A DNA stretch of 60,930 nt, taken from assembly GCA_030646715.1 (NCBI GenBank), contig JAUSLJ010000050.1, positions 1-60,930 on the forward strand, given 5' to 3'. The notes beneath the pieces are model-generated. The model worked only from the letters and a program-made list of their open reading frames with translations, searched no databases and had not been told where the DNA came from. Position 1 is the first letter of the stretch; every line of letters begins with the position of its first letter. The stretch is from Agitococcus sp. (GTDB taxonomy: Bacteria; Pseudomonadota; Gammaproteobacteria; Pseudomonadales; Moraxellaceae). Made by a program: the position numbers and the translations under genes. Shown one piece after another: positions 17,820-27,291 of the stretch.

Positions 17820-19475
17820 ATGAAAGTACGCGAATATTTTAAAAGCGGCGATGCTTGGGTTTGGCTCAATGCAGGCGCGGTGGCCATTTCCTTGATTATG
17901 GTTGCGGGTATTTTGGGCTTGATAGCGGTGCGCGGTTTAGGTCACTTTTGGCCTGCCGCTGTCATGCAAGCGCAATATAATGATAACGGCACATTACAAA
18001 CGGTGATTGGCGAAATCTATGATGAAAAAATAGATACCGCCCAGCGTCTGCGTGAGTCGGGTGTCGAAATTCCTGATAGCATGAAAACGGTGACCCGTTA
18101 TTCGATTAAACAAGGTAATCGGGATGTCACAGGGCAGGATTTTCGTTGGGTGTTGGGTCATAAGTTTACACAACGTCAATATCCAGTGGACATCGTTGCG
18201 CTTGAACGTTATGAATGGGGTGACTTTTTTGGACGCCTGAAATCTGTGAAAGAAAACGGTGCAGTGATTGCCGATGGCGACAAAGCATGGGCAGAGTTGC
18301 AAAAACGCATAGACCGCAGTAATGATTTTCACGCGCAAATAACGGTGATCGAAAAAGGTGAAATTGGTCGTATCAACTACCAATTAGAAAAGCTGCGTTT
18401 AAAAGAGCGTAAGTTAGAGTTGGCTGGCAAGTTAACTGATAATGACCGCGCCGAGTTGGCCAAGCTGCAACAAGTTCAGCATCAAAAATACGAAGCATTA
18501 AAAGGCAAACTAGAGCAACTCAATCAAGCGATGAGTCGTGATAGTGCCATCTTTGTTGTTGCCGATGGCAGTGAAAAAGAATTACCGCTCAGTAAAATTG
18601 TCACAGCCCAAAAGCCTAATGATATGGGTGTGCTGGCGAAATTGGCTGCTTATGGTCATAACGTTTGGGCGTTTTTAAGTGATGATCCGCGTGAAGCTAA
18701 TACCGAAGGCGGTGTTTTTCCTGCGATTTTTGGCACAGTGATGATGGTTTTTTTAATGACTATTATTGCGACGCCCTTAGGTGTGATTGCCGCTATTTAT
18801 TTACGTGAATACGCCAGTCAAGGTGTAATCACGCAAACGGTACGCATTGCCGTGAACAATTTAGCGGGTGTGCCGTCCATTGTTTACGGGGTTTTTGGTT
18901 TGGGCTTTTTCGTTTATTTTGTTGGCGGTAATATCGACAAAGTTTTCTATCCTGAATCATCACCAGCACCTGTCTTTGGTACACCAGGTTTGTTGTGGGC
19001 GGCGTTGACTTTGGCATTAATGACTTTGCCTGTCGTCATCGTTTCTACCGAAGAAGGTTTGTCGCGTATTCCTCGTGCTTTAAAAGAAGGTTCATTGGCG
19101 TTAGGGGCAACTAAAGCGGAAACGTTGTGGCGAGTGATTTTGCCGATGGCAACACCCAGTATTATGACAGGTATGATTTTAGCTATCGCCCGTGCTGCAG
19201 GCGAAGTCGCACCATTGATGCTGGTGGGTGTGGTGAAGTTAGCACCTACTTTGCCTGTAGACTTAAACGCCCCGTTTGTTCACTTAGACCAAAAGTTTAT
19301 GCACTTAGGCTTTCATATCTACGATGTCGGTTTCCAAAGTCCGAATGTTGAAGCCGCACGACCGTTAGTATATGCCACAGCCTTTTTGTTGGTGTTAGTC
19401 GTTGCGACCTTAAACTTATCTGCGGTTGCCTTGCGTAATAGCCTTCGTGAAAAATACAAGGCTTTGGAATCTTAA
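17820..19475 (+). CDS. pstA: Phosphate ABC transporter permease PstA, long form
   Basis: Start at ATG 17820 (551 aa), preceded by GAGG at 9-nt spacing and directly after the pstC stop; an upstream in-frame ATG at 17760 lies inside pstC and is rejected. Like PstC it is longer than the usual ~290 aa: after the first TM helix comes a ~270-residue region with a charged coiled coil (LEKLRLKERKLELAGK). The C-terminal permease core has the EAA-type loop EGSLALGATKAETLWRVIL. It pairs with PstC to import phosphate. Confidence 0.92.
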   Translation: MKVREYFKSGDAWVWLNAGAVAISLIMVAGILGLIAVRGLGHFWPAAVMQAQYNDNGTLQTVIGEIYDEKIDTAQRLRESGVEIPDSMKTVTRYSIKQGNRDVTGQDFRWVLGHKFTQRQYPVDIVALERYEWGDFFGRLKSVKENGAVIADGDKAWAELQKRIDRSNDFHAQITVIEKGEIGRINYQLEKLRLKERKLELAGKLTDNDRAELAKLQQVQHQKYEALKGKLEQLNQAMSRDSAIFVVADGSEKELPLSKIVTAQKPNDMGVLAKLAAYGHNVWAFLSDDPREANTEGGVFPAIFGTVMMVFLMTIIATPLGVIAAIYLREYASQGVITQTVRIAVNNLAGVPSIVYGVFGLGFFVYFVGGNIDKVFYPESSPAPVFGTPGLLWAALTLALMTLPVVIVSTEEGLSRIPRALKEGSLALGATKAETLWRVILPMATPSIMTGMILAIARAAGEVAPLMLVGVVKLAPTLPVDLNAPFVHLDQKFMHLGFHIYDVGFQSPNVEAARPLVYATAFLLVLVVATLNLSAVALRNSLREKYKALES

Positions 19476-19554
19476 TGCGATGCGCTGACAGAGTTTATTT
19501 GTCAGTGCGTACACAATTTTGTATGTCTGTCCCGCTTTTTTGAGAGACAATATC

Positions 19555-20430
19555 ATGAGTCTAGAATTGGAAAAACCAGTCATGAATGCCAATACAACTC
19601 CTGCTGCAACGCCTAGTTTTGCCATGGATATGGATGCGCTCGGTCGTAGTAAGCGCAATATGAATATGGCTGATGAAGATATTTGCTTAGAAACGAAACA
19701 TCTCGATTTGTTTTATAGCGAAAAACAAGCACTGTTTGACGTCAACATGACTATTCCGCGTAAACGTGTCACCGCGTTTATTGGTCCGTCAGGTTGTGGT
19801 AAATCGACTTTGTTGCGTACCTTTAACCGTATGAATGACTTGGTTGATGGTTGCCGTGTTGAAGGCAAAATTTTGCTTGATGGCAATGATATTTTTGACC
19901 GTAGCATGGATATTACCAACCTACGTCGTCGTGTGGGCATGGTTTTCCAAAAACCCAATCCTTTTCCTAAGTCTATTTATGAAAATGTGGCTTACGGTTT
20001 GCGCTTACAAGGCATCAATAAAAAGCGTGTTTTAGACGAAGTAGTCGAAGAGTCGTTAAAGGGCGCAGCACTGTGGGATGAAGTCAAAGACCGTCTGCAA
20101 GACTCTGCTTTAGGTTTATCGGGCGGTCAACAACAGCGTTTAGTGATAGCCCGTGCGATTGCTATTGAGCCAGAAGTGTTATTGCTCGATGAACCAACTG
20201 GTGCACTTGATCCGATTTCGACCCTCAAAATTGAAGAATTAATTCACGAATTGCGTGACCGTTTCACGATTTTGATTGTTACCCACAATATGCAGCAAGC
20301 TGCACGGGTGTCAGACTATACCGCGTTTATGTATTTAGGTAAGTTAATCGAACATGGTGATACCGACACCTTGTTTACCAATCCTAAGAATAAACAAACC
20401 GAAGATTACATCACTGGCCGTTACGGTTAA
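19555..20430 (+). CDS. pstB: Phosphate import ATPase PstB
   Basis: 291 aa from ATG 19555; an upstream ATG at 19519 would add an unlikely leader. Walker [11 protein letters not shown]-loop FQKPNPFP, signature LSGGQQQR, Walker [13 protein letters not shown] and switch His in VTHNMQ are all present, and NRMNDL after Walker A is typical of PstB. It powers the PstCA channel. The N-terminal ~45 residues before the ABC fold are longer than in E. coli PstB. phoU follows after 19 nt. Confidence 0.96.
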   Translation: MSLELEKPVMNANTTPAATPSFAMDMDALGRSKRNMNMADEDICLETKHLDLFYSEKQALFDVNMTIPRKRVTAFIGPSGCGKSTLLRTFNRMNDLVDGCRVEGKILLDGNDIFDRSMDITNLRRRVGMVFQKPNPFPKSIYENVAYGLRLQGINKKRVLDEVVEESLKGAALWDEVKDRLQDSALGLSGGQQQRLVIARAIAIEPEVLLLDEPTGALDPISTLKIEELIHELRDRFTILIVTHNMQQAARVSDYTAFMYLGKLIEHGDTDTLFTNPKNKQTEDYITGRYG

Positions 20431-20449
20431 TTGCCACGAGGAAGCCGCT

Positions 20450-21163
20450 ATGACTAAAGAAGATTATGGTCAACATATCTCGCAGCAATTTAATGCTGAG
20501 TTAGAAGAAGTTCGTTCCCATTTTTTAGCAATGGGCGGCTTAGTCGAAAAGCAAGTTGGCGATGCTATGCATTCGTTATTAGATGCAGACTCGGCCTTAG
20601 CTGTATCTGTTCAAGCCAATGACCACAAAATCAATGCCATGGAAACACGGATTGACGAAGAGTTAGTGCGTATTTTGGCGCGTCGCCAGCCAGCAGCTTC
20701 AGATTTGCGCATGATTATCGCTATTAGTAAATCATTAACGGATTTAGAGCGGATTGGCGATGAAGCCGCAAAAATTGCCCGTTATGCTCAAGCTTTGTGT
20801 GAAGAGGGCGAGTCGCCACGTGGTTATATGGAAACTCGTCATATCGGCAATCAAGTACGGTTGATGATTCACGACACTTTAGATGCTTTTGCCCGTTTAG
20901 ATATTGAGCAAGCGTTTAAAGTGATGCAGGCCGACAGTGAGATTGACTTAGAGTACAAAACCGCTACCCGCGCGTTAATGACTTATATGATGGAAGACCC
21001 GCGATATATTTCGCGGGTGCTAAATGTGTTATGGGTGCTACGCGGTTTAGAACGTATTGGCGACCATGCGCGTAATATCTCTGAGCAACTGATTTATCTG
21101 GTCAAAGGGGCAGATGTACGCCATACCAGTTATGAAGTCATTGAGAAAAAGATCCACAGTTAA
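20450..21163 (+). CDS. phoU: Phosphate-signalling protein PhoU
   Basis: 237 aa from ATG 20450, with GAGGAAG just upstream; longer readings begin inside pstB. It is all-helical with two related PhoU repeats (each holding a motif like LTDLERIGDEA or LRGLERIGDHARN). PhoU links PstSCAB activity to PhoR, keeping the Pho regulon off when phosphate is plentiful. It is the last gene of the pst run and is followed by a strong terminator. Confidence 0.95.
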   Translation: MTKEDYGQHISQQFNAELEEVRSHFLAMGGLVEKQVGDAMHSLLDADSALAVSVQANDHKINAMETRIDEELVRILARRQPAASDLRMIIAISKSLTDLERIGDEAAKIARYAQALCEEGESPRGYMETRHIGNQVRLMIHDTLDAFARLDIEQAFKVMQADSEIDLEYKTATRALMTYMMEDPRYISRVLNVLWVLRGLERIGDHARNISEQLIYLVKGADVRHTSYEVIEKKIHS

Positions 21164-21182
21164 TTAATTATTGTGTGTGAAT

Positions 21183-21209
21183 AAGGGCATTTATGCCCTT
21201 TTTCTTTTT
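21183..21209 (+). terminator. Intrinsic terminator of the pst-phoU operon
   Basis: AAGGGCAT-TT-ATGCCCTT followed by TTTCTTTTT, 19 nt after the phoU stop. Confidence 0.85.
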
Positions 21210-21404
21210 AATTGACGATGAACTTTTTGGGCGATACCTTGCTATCGTCAAGCCAATCTGCTACTAAATAAGATAAGAAATTGAACTTTGCATAAAACCA
21301 TTTTTAGCAATAAAAATGAATGCCGTGTAAGTCATAATTAACATCAATAACAACAAACACCGCCTGTTTAGGTGTTATCAATACATAAAAAGGATGATTT
21401 TCCT

Positions 21405-22517
21405 ATGTTCCCATCTCTCAAAAAACTTACTATTAGTCTGTGCCAAGTGGGGTTGTTACTCAGCTGTATGCCCGCACAATCTGCCGACTTATTGCCTTTA
21501 GCCAAAGACATTAAACCGAATACCAATAACTTGCCGCCCGCGTTTGTCAAACCACTAAAAGTATCCGTTTGCTTTTTCGATATTCAGGGTAGTTCAGGTG
21601 AGTTTTATGGCCGAGCCAAAGACATTGGCTTAATTGCCCAACGTTGGAATATTAAAACAGATTTTAAAGTATTTACCGATGAGGCTTTAGCGACTGAAAG
21701 TTTTAAAGCAGGTAAGTGTGATGCGGCAGTGATAACGACATTGCGCGCTCGTCAGTTTAATAAATTTATGGGTAGTGTCAATGCCATTGGTGGCGCGCCG
21801 ACGTATGAGCATATGCGGGTATTATTAAAAAGCTTATTTGACGCTAAGTTAGAAAAATTTGCCATTACCGAGCCTTACCAAGTGGTTGGCGTTTTTCCTA
21901 TTGGTGCTGAATATTTACACGTTCGGGATCAAGCTATGAATAGCGTTGAAGCATTGGCTGGTAAAAAAGTATCCGTGATGGATTCTGATCCTTCTGAAGT
22001 CGTGATGATGCAAACAATGGGTTTACAGGCAACGGGAGCTAGTATTGCCAATTTTGTTCGCCCCTTTAATAATGGCGAAGTTGATGCTCTAGTTGCCCCT
22101 GCTATGGTTTACGCGCCTTATGAGGTCCATCGTGGTTTAGGCGATAAAGGGGGTATTTACCGTACACCTGTTACGCAAATGGTTGCTAGTTTAATTATTA
22201 ATCGGGAGTCTTTGAAAAAGAAAACTACGGATTTAGATGGCCGTGTTGCCGCGTTTCATGCCATTATGGCTGAGTTTTTAGATCAATTGTTAGATCGTAA
22301 TTTAGTAACCATTGAACGTACGGAAAAAGAAATCCCAAAAAAATATTGGATGACGCTTGAACCAGAGAATGAAAAGAAATTTCAAGAGGCGTTACGCACT
22401 ACTCGTATGCAAATGACCAAAGATGGTGTTTATGATGCGCGGATGATGAAACTGTTGAAAAAAGTCCGCTGTAAAATTGAACCAACAGCGGCGGAATGTG
22501 CGTTGACGGATGAGTGA
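21405..22517 (+). CDS. Periplasmic solute-binding-like protein (DUF6091-type)
   Basis: 370 aa from ATG 21405, chosen because AAGGA precedes it and a signal peptide (MFPSLKKLTISLCQVGLLL, cleavage after ...AQSA) follows. The mature protein reads like a type 2 periplasmic-binding fold: an early beta strand KVSVCFFDIQGSSGEFYG, a segment FKAGKCDAAVITTLRARQF describing a small-molecule pocket region, and conserved cysteines at the C-terminus (RCKIEPTAAEC). I recognise it only as resembling the uncharacterised solute-binding family DUF6091. It lies between the pst operon and phoBR, which hints at a nutrient role, but no PHO box was found upstream. Ligand unknown. Confidence 0.6.
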   Translation: MFPSLKKLTISLCQVGLLLSCMPAQSADLLPLAKDIKPNTNNLPPAFVKPLKVSVCFFDIQGSSGEFYGRAKDIGLIAQRWNIKTDFKVFTDEALATESFKAGKCDAAVITTLRARQFNKFMGSVNAIGGAPTYEHMRVLLKSLFDAKLEKFAITEPYQVVGVFPIGAEYLHVRDQAMNSVEALAGKKVSVMDSDPSEVVMMQTMGLQATGASIANFVRPFNNGEVDALVAPAMVYAPYEVHRGLGDKGGIYRTPVTQMVASLIINRESLKKKTTDLDGRVAAFHAIMAEFLDQLLDRNLVTIERTEKEIPKKYWMTLEPENEKKFQEALRTTRMQMTKDGVYDARMMKLLKKVRCKIEPTAAECALTDE

Positions 22518-22529
22518 TTTAGCGTCTTA

Positions 22530-22637
22530 CACCTCCACCTGAGAAGGGGGAGGCTGGGAGGGGGTTATGTGCCACGACGCAAACCAGTGTTTAGCGAATA
22601 ACCCCACCCTAACCCTGCCCCTTTCAGGGGAGGGGAG
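22530..22637. repeat. Dispersed palindromic repeat family 1, copy in reverse orientation
   Basis: Arms 22530-22566 and 22600-22637 are inverted. On the complementary strand the loop reads GCGTCGTGGCACA, matching GCGTCATGGCAAA of the copies at 3501 and 51519, plus a ~14-nt extra segment. The right end abuts the stop codon of phoR exactly and lies between two convergent genes. Confidence 0.7.
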
Positions 22638-23927
22638 TTACTCCACCAACACTTCTTTCGGAAAAACACAAGTAAACGTCGAGCCGACATTGGGCTTAGA
22701 ATTAATGTTTAAAATAGCTTTATGCTGTAATAAGACATGTTTGACAATAGCCAAACCCAGCCCCGTTCCTCCAGTCGCGGAGCTTCGTGCGGCATCGACA
22801 CGATAAAAACGTTCGGTTAAGCGGGAAATATGTTGGCTTTCGATGCCCATTCCTGTGTCTTGTACGCTCAAATAACCGTATTTCTCGTCATTAGACCAGC
22901 GTATTGTGACCTCACCGTGTGCAGGCGTATATTTTATGGCATTGGTAATTAAATTTGAAAATGCACTGCGAATATCGGCTTCTAGCCCCAGCAGTTGATA
23001 TGGGCTGTTCACCTGAATAATAATGTTTTGTTGTTTGTCTGCCGAATAGGCGTTCGCTTCCTGTCTTAATTGTTCTAAAAGATGCTTCATGTTTATTGCT
23101 TTAGGAGCTTGTTTGACCGTATCACTTTCTAAACGCGATAACAGCAATAAGTCATTCACGAGGTTGTTCATTCTTAAACTTTGCTGCTGCATTTGTTGAA
23201 AGGCACGTTGCCAGCGGCTCGGAAGGTCCGGGCTATCAGCAAAAGTTTCAATATAGCCACTTAATACCGTGAGCGGCGTGCGTAGTTCATGGGAGACATT
23301 AGCAACAAAATCTTTACGCATTTGTTCAAGTTGATGCAGACGCGTAATGTCGTAAGCAATTAATACACGGTCATTGTGACCAAAGCGTGTCACTTCATAT
23401 TGCACATAACGATTAGGATGTGTCCATGAGGGCAGTTTGATGCCTTCGGTGTAGGGGCCGTGGTCAAAATAATGAATAAATGCAGGGTCGCGAATCAAAT
23501 TAATAATCGGTTTGCCATTATCAATACCGTCTTTAAAGCCGAGGAGTTTTTCGGCTGAACGGTTCCACCATTCTAAATTACCATGACCATCGGTGAGCAC
23601 TACCGCCTCTTCGAGCGCCGACATGGAAGTTCGGGCACGAGCAATAATAGCGAGCAGATTATGTTTGGCGGCTTGTTCATTTTGCTGAAGGCGGTAAATA
23701 TTTTCGGCAATATCTTCCCAAATTCCCGAAAGTTCGGGAGGGGTGTCTTTGTGGTTGTTTTTTAACCAGTGGTGCAGTTTATGTAAGTTACGCAGATGTA
23801 AAATGACATAGATCAATAAACCTAGAAATAGGCCTTGTACTTCTGCTCGAAGTAACCATGCAGGTAAAGCAAATATTCCTAAAATATAAGCAAGGCGAAT
23901 AATTTCTTCTTTGAGCAGAGAGGTCAC
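22638..23927 (-). CDS. phoR: Phosphate-regulon sensor histidine kinase PhoR
   Basis: 429 aa, GTG start at 23927 overlapping the phoB stop by 4 nt (GTGA). An N-terminal hydrophobic hairpin (~10-45) is followed by a PAS domain (~95-190), an H-box with VSHELRTPL (His near residue 212), an N-box ([12 protein letters not shown]), G1 DTGMGIE and G2 [10 protein letters not shown]. It senses phosphate status through PstSCAB-PhoU and phosphorylates PhoB. The translational overlap argues for co-expression with phoB. Confidence 0.95.
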   Translation of the reverse strand: MTSLLKEEIIRLAYILGIFALPAWLLRAEVQGLFLGLLIYVILHLRNLHKLHHWLKNNHKDTPPELSGIWEDIAENIYRLQQNEQAAKHNLLAIIARARTSMSALEEAVVLTDGHGNLEWWNRSAEKLLGFKDGIDNGKPIINLIRDPAFIHYFDHGPYTEGIKLPSWTHPNRYVQYEVTRFGHNDRVLIAYDITRLHQLEQMRKDFVANVSHELRTPLTVLSGYIETFADSPDLPSRWQRAFQQMQQQSLRMNNLVNDLLLLSRLESDTVKQAPKAINMKHLLEQLRQEANAYSADKQQNIIIQVNSPYQLLGLEADIRSAFSNLITNAIKYTPAHGEVTIRWSNDEKYGYLSVQDTGMGIESQHISRLTERFYRVDAARSSATGGTGLGLAIVKHVLLQHKAILNINSKPNVGSTFTCVFPKEVLVE

Positions 23928-24640
23928 ATTGTTTCCTGTTTATTAGGGTCTGCTTTGACTGAAAAACGGTAACCTGTACCCCGAACTGTTTGAATAAAAC
24001 GATCATAGCCATACGGCTCTAAAGCTTTACGCAAGCGGCGGATATGAACGTCAATGGTTCTATCTTCAACGTAGACATTGCCACCCCAAACTTGGTCAAG
24101 CATTTGCGTACGGGAATAAGCCCGTTCTTGGTGACTCATAAAAAAGGCTAAAAGACGATATTCTGTCGGGCCCATTTCTATGGCTTCATCGTTGGCAGTG
24201 ACGCGATGGCTCACTGGGTCAAGCTTTAAACCTTCGGCTTCGATCGCTTTTTCGGCACTTAATGCAGATGAGCGACGTAATACCGCTTTAATACGGGACA
24301 CCAATTCTCGGGTAGAAAAAGGCTTGGTGACATAATCATCCGCACCCGCGTCTAAGCCTTGAATTTTATGGTCTTCATCGCCACGTGCCGTCAACATAAT
24401 CACAGGGATTTCGCTCAAGGTTTCATCGCGTTTTAAGCGGCGGCACAATTCTACGCCTGTCATGCCTGGAAGCATCCAATCTAACAGCACTAGACTTGGC
24501 CGTTCATCGACAATTTTATGGTGTGCTTGCAGGGCATCTTCCGCTTCAATACAGTCAAAACCTGCCAAGTCTAAGGCAATACTAATCATTTCACGAATAG
24601 CGATTTCATCATCAACAATCAAAATACGTTCGTTTTTCAT
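23924..24640 (-). CDS. phoB: Phosphate-regulon response regulator PhoB
   Basis: 238 aa. The receiver domain has the acidic pair DDE near residue 10, the phospho-acceptor in LLDWMLPG (near residue 54) and the conserved Lys in DYVTKPFS. An OmpR/PhoB winged helix follows, with EYRLLAFFM and [11 protein letters not shown]. It binds PHO boxes such as the one ahead of pstS. I saw only a single weak half-site upstream of phoB itself. It is encoded with phoR. Confidence 0.96.
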   Translation of the reverse strand: MKNERILIVDDEIAIREMISIALDLAGFDCIEAEDALQAHHKIVDERPSLVLLDWMLPGMTGVELCRRLKRDETLSEIPVIMLTARGDEDHKIQGLDAGADDYVTKPFSTRELVSRIKAVLRRSSALSAEKAIEAEGLKLDPVSHRVTANDEAIEMGPTEYRLLAFFMSHQERAYSRTQMLDQVWGGNVYVEDRTIDVHIRRLRKALEPYGYDRFIQTVRGTGYRFSVKADPNKQETM

Positions 24641-24777
24641 GGTTCTTGTCTCATGTGCACGACGAAAAGATAGTGACTTCTCGTTGCTGTTTAGGGACTT
24701 ACGCGCTCATGGTATTGAGATGAGTCAGTCAGTAGCTGTATTACATGACAAGCCTGTTGCAGAATTATTACATTTGT

Positions 24778-25680
24778 TCAAATTTGTAAAAAATACTGTT
24801 GTAAATAACGTAATGAGTAACTTAAACAGAGTCCGATAAAAATAATCATGCCGATTTTATGGTTATGCAAAAATGCTTCGGTGCAGTGAACGGCCATTCG
24901 GTCGCGGCTATGTCGCCATTGCCAAACAAATAGGCCCACACAAACGCCTAAAGTTACAGGCCATATCATACCCAAATGAAGCAAGTAGCCAATCATTGCC
25001 ATCAAGCCGATAAATACACATTGCAACACGGCAATCATAGTTAAATCAAAATCACCAAATAATATCGCCGTTGATTTTACGCCAATTTTTAGGTCGTCTT
25101 CGCGGTCAGCCATGGCGTATTGGGTGTCATAAGCGACTGTCCATACAAGATTAGCCGCATACAGCAACCAGCATAAAACATTCGGGCTTTGTTCTTGGGC
25201 GACAAATGCCATCGGTATCGCCCACGAAAATGCCGCACCTAAGACTAATTGCGGCAAATAAGTAAAACGCTTCATAAAAGGATATAGGCTGGCTAAAGCT
25301 AACGCCCCGAAAGACCAATAAAAGGTCTTTAAATTTAAAAAGGGTAATAATAACGCTGAACAGGCAATCAAAAAGACAAATAAATATAAGGCTTCCCGAG
25401 CAGGTAAACGACCACTGGCAATCGGACGGTCTTTAGTACGAGTGACTTGGCCATCAAAGTTTCTATCCGCCCAATCGTTAATGACGCAACCCGCCGAACG
25501 CATTAACACGACACCTAAGCTAAAAATAACGACGATTTTAAAACTGGGTTTACCATTGGCGGCAATCCATACCGCCCATAAGGTTGGCCATAACAGTAAA
25601 TAAATACCAATAGGGCGGTTGAGGCGCATGACTTCGGCGTATAAAGGCAGGCGTTGTTTGAGGGAAAAAGAAGCGGTCAT
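24778..25680 (-). CDS. ubiA: 4-hydroxybenzoate polyprenyltransferase UbiA
   Basis: Start at ATG 25680 (300 aa), overlapping the ubiC stop by 4 nt (ATGA). The two aspartate-rich motifs that bind Mg-prenyl diphosphate are clear: NDWADRNFDGQVTRTKDRP and DTQYAMADREDD. There are about eight hydrophobic helices. It attaches the polyprenyl tail to 4-hydroxybenzoate in the inner membrane, the committed membrane step of ubiquinone synthesis, and uses the product of ubiC. Confidence 0.96.
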   Translation of the reverse strand: MTASFSLKQRLPLYAEVMRLNRPIGIYLLLWPTLWAVWIAANGKPSFKIVVIFSLGVVLMRSAGCVINDWADRNFDGQVTRTKDRPIASGRLPAREALYLFVFLIACSALLLPFLNLKTFYWSFGALALASLYPFMKRFTYLPQLVLGAAFSWAIPMAFVAQEQSPNVLCWLLYAANLVWTVAYDTQYAMADREDDLKIGVKSTAILFGDFDLTMIAVLQCVFIGLMAMIGYLLHLGMIWPVTLGVCVGLFVWQWRHSRDRMAVHCTEAFLHNHKIGMIIFIGLCLSYSLRYLQQYFLQI

Positions 25681-26195
25681 AGTGTAATCTTGTGCTGATG
25701 AAAGGCGACAAATAACGCAGGTAGAAAAGTTTCTTGCACTAACAAGGGCTGTCCACCATAACAAAAACGAGAGCGTCGCGTCCACGAGCGGTGTTTGCTA
25801 GAGGCGGCCATAATCGTCATTTCTTGCCGTTGTCCGCCGTTAAAAAGCAAACTGCCTAAAGAGCGTGAGCCCAAAAAGCGTAAACGTCGGCCTTTACCTT
25901 GTAAAACTGTTAGCGGAATGACGCTGCGCGCTTGAACCCAAACTTCACCTTGACAGACAAGAGCCACTTCTCGCACCCACGCGCGTTGAGCTAAAGGCAG
26001 TTTTAAGGTGAGACGCTCGTCAAGCGAGGGTTTGTGCCAACCTTGATGTATGACTCGCACCTTAAAATCACCGCGACTTAAAGCAATCAAATACGCCGTT
26101 AACGAACCACGAGACAACACCCAATCTTTGTGCGGATAACGTAAGTTAGCTTGCCAATAACAAGAAGGGGGAAGCCAACGAGTGGTAAGCGTCAT
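25677..26195 (-). CDS. ubiC: Chorismate pyruvate-lyase UbiC
   Basis: About 172 aa from ATG 26195 (MTLTTRWLPP); ATG at 26201 is equally possible and neither has a clear ribosome site. A start at 26237 would add a hydrophobic leader not expected for a cytosolic enzyme. Family-like features include the REVALVCQGEVWVQARSVIP segment, corresponding to the active-site Arg strand of chorismate lyase, and a downstream glutamate in QETFLP. It converts chorismate to 4-hydroxybenzoate plus pyruvate and is translationally coupled to ubiA. Confidence 0.87.
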   Translation of the reverse strand: MTLTTRWLPPSCYWQANLRYPHKDWVLSRGSLTAYLIALSRGDFKVRVIHQGWHKPSLDERLTLKLPLAQRAWVREVALVCQGEVWVQARSVIPLTVLQGKGRRLRFLGSRSLGSLLFNGGQRQEMTIMAASSKHRSWTRRSRFCYGGQPLLVQETFLPALFVAFHQHKITL

Positions 26196-26391
26196 AAGCA
26201 TTAAAACGAAGGAGATAATGATGGAATTGTATCTCATCAGCAGTAGAAAAGTTATCGGCTTTCATTGATAGTTTTAAACTATTGAAAATCGTATTTTATT
26301 TAATTGGATGATTGATTGGTATTCCCCTATGCTTCATTCAACGAGGCAAAACCAGCCTGATTGAACAATTTAGCAACGAGGAGACAGCAAG

Positions 26392-26874
26392 ATGAGTAAT
26401 CACATTCCAGCCACCGTCACAGCAAAAAACTTAGAAGGCGCGTTTGCAGGCGAATCTATGGCCTTTATGAAGTATAGCTACTTCGCCAAATTAGCTCGCG
26501 CTATGGGTGACGAAGATACTGCCCACGCTTTTGAAGAAACAGCAAAACAAGAAATCCAACATGCTTTTGGCCATTTGGATTTATTGTACCCAGCCAGTAG
26601 TTTGAATCCTGCGAAAATGTTAGAAATGGCCATTGCAGGTGAAACTTACGAATACACCGAAATGTACCCAAGCTTTTTGGCAACTGCCATTGCTGAAGGT
26701 AAGCCAGATGCGATTAAAGAGTTTGATGAGCAAATCGCAGAATCGAAAGAGCATGCCGAAGCGTTTGCCAAGGTTTTAGAAAAAGCAGCGAAGCGTTTTG
26801 CTGCCTTAGCTAAAGTAGAAGAGCGTCACGCCAATCATTACCGTGCACGTTTGGATGCAGTGCAAGCGCAATAA
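26392..26874 (+). CDS. Rubrerythrin-family diiron protein without rubredoxin domain
   Basis: 160 aa, start set by GAGGAG just upstream. Ferritin-like four-helix pattern with diiron ligand motifs: EGAFAGESMAFMKY, EETAKQEIQHAFGH, EYTEMYP and ESKEHAEAFAKVL. Rubrerythrins reduce hydrogen peroxide using electrons from rubredoxin. This copy ends without the C-terminal rubredoxin domain, but a free-standing rubredoxin gene follows 158 bp later, then its reductase, so the three probably form a split peroxidase chain. A different ferritin-like role is possible. Confidence 0.85.
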   Translation: MSNHIPATVTAKNLEGAFAGESMAFMKYSYFAKLARAMGDEDTAHAFEETAKQEIQHAFGHLDLLYPASSLNPAKMLEMAIAGETYEYTEMYPSFLATAIAEGKPDAIKEFDEQIAESKEHAEAFAKVLEKAAKRFAALAKVEERHANHYRARLDAVQAQ

Positions 26875-27032
26875 TTTGTGGAGTCACACAAAGGTTTTTA
26901 GGTGTTTTCCATAGTAATAGTAAAAGCAGGCCGTGGTAAACTTGACATCGTATAATGTTAAGATTGCAAAGTGTCGCATTTGTGCGTAACGTAGGCGGCC
27001 TAAAAATTTCGCCCAATTAACGAGGTTCTAAC

Positions 27033-27197
27033 ATGAAAAAGTGGCAATGTATCGTTTGTGGTTTTATTTATGATGAAGCTGTTGGTATGCCTTGGGATGG
27101 CGTGCCCGCAGGCACAAAATGGGACGACGTGCCAGCCGATTGGGTTTGCCCTGACTGTGGCGTAGGTAAAGACGATTTTGAAATGGTCGAGCTATAA
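27033..27197 (+). CDS. rubA: Rubredoxin (54 aa)
   Basis: A short gene: ATG 27033, stop TAA 27195, 54 residues. The two iron-binding pairs CIVCG and CPDCG, the aromatic cluster around GFIYDEAVG, and [16 protein letters not shown] are standard for rubredoxin. It carries single electrons from the reductase just downstream to acceptors such as rubrerythrin or an alkane hydroxylase. It has CGAGG-like sequence upstream and is followed by hairpins, so it may be made in excess over the reductase. The symbol follows the rubA-rubB naming in Acinetobacter/Pseudomonas. Confidence 0.96.
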   Translation: MKKWQCIVCGFIYDEAVGMPWDGVPAGTKWDDVPADWVCPDCGVGKDDFEMVEL

Positions 27198-27240
27198 CTT
27201 TAACGGTGATTTTTACATCACCTTAAGGCTTATCAGACCA

Positions 27241-27266
27241 AGGGCGCATTTTCGCGCCCTTATTAT
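27241..27266 (+). terminator. Terminator-like hairpin between rubredoxin and its reductase
   Basis: AGGGCGC-ATTTTC-GCGCCCT followed by a T-rich tail (TATTATTTATT). A smaller hairpin, GGTGAT-TTTTAC-ATCACC, lies at 27205-27222. Confidence 0.75.
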
Positions 27267-27291
27267 TTATTGAATTTAGTGGAGCATCATC

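Noticed and set aside
24641-24777. Possible PHO box upstream of phoB
   Set aside because: Only one half-site (TTGTCAT on the minus strand) is present; the partner heptamer 11 bp away does not match.
26942-26956. TTGACA and TATAAT before the rubredoxin gene
   Set aside because: The hexamers are only 3 bp apart, so they cannot form one promoter; TATAAT at 26951 may still be a -10 with a poor -35.
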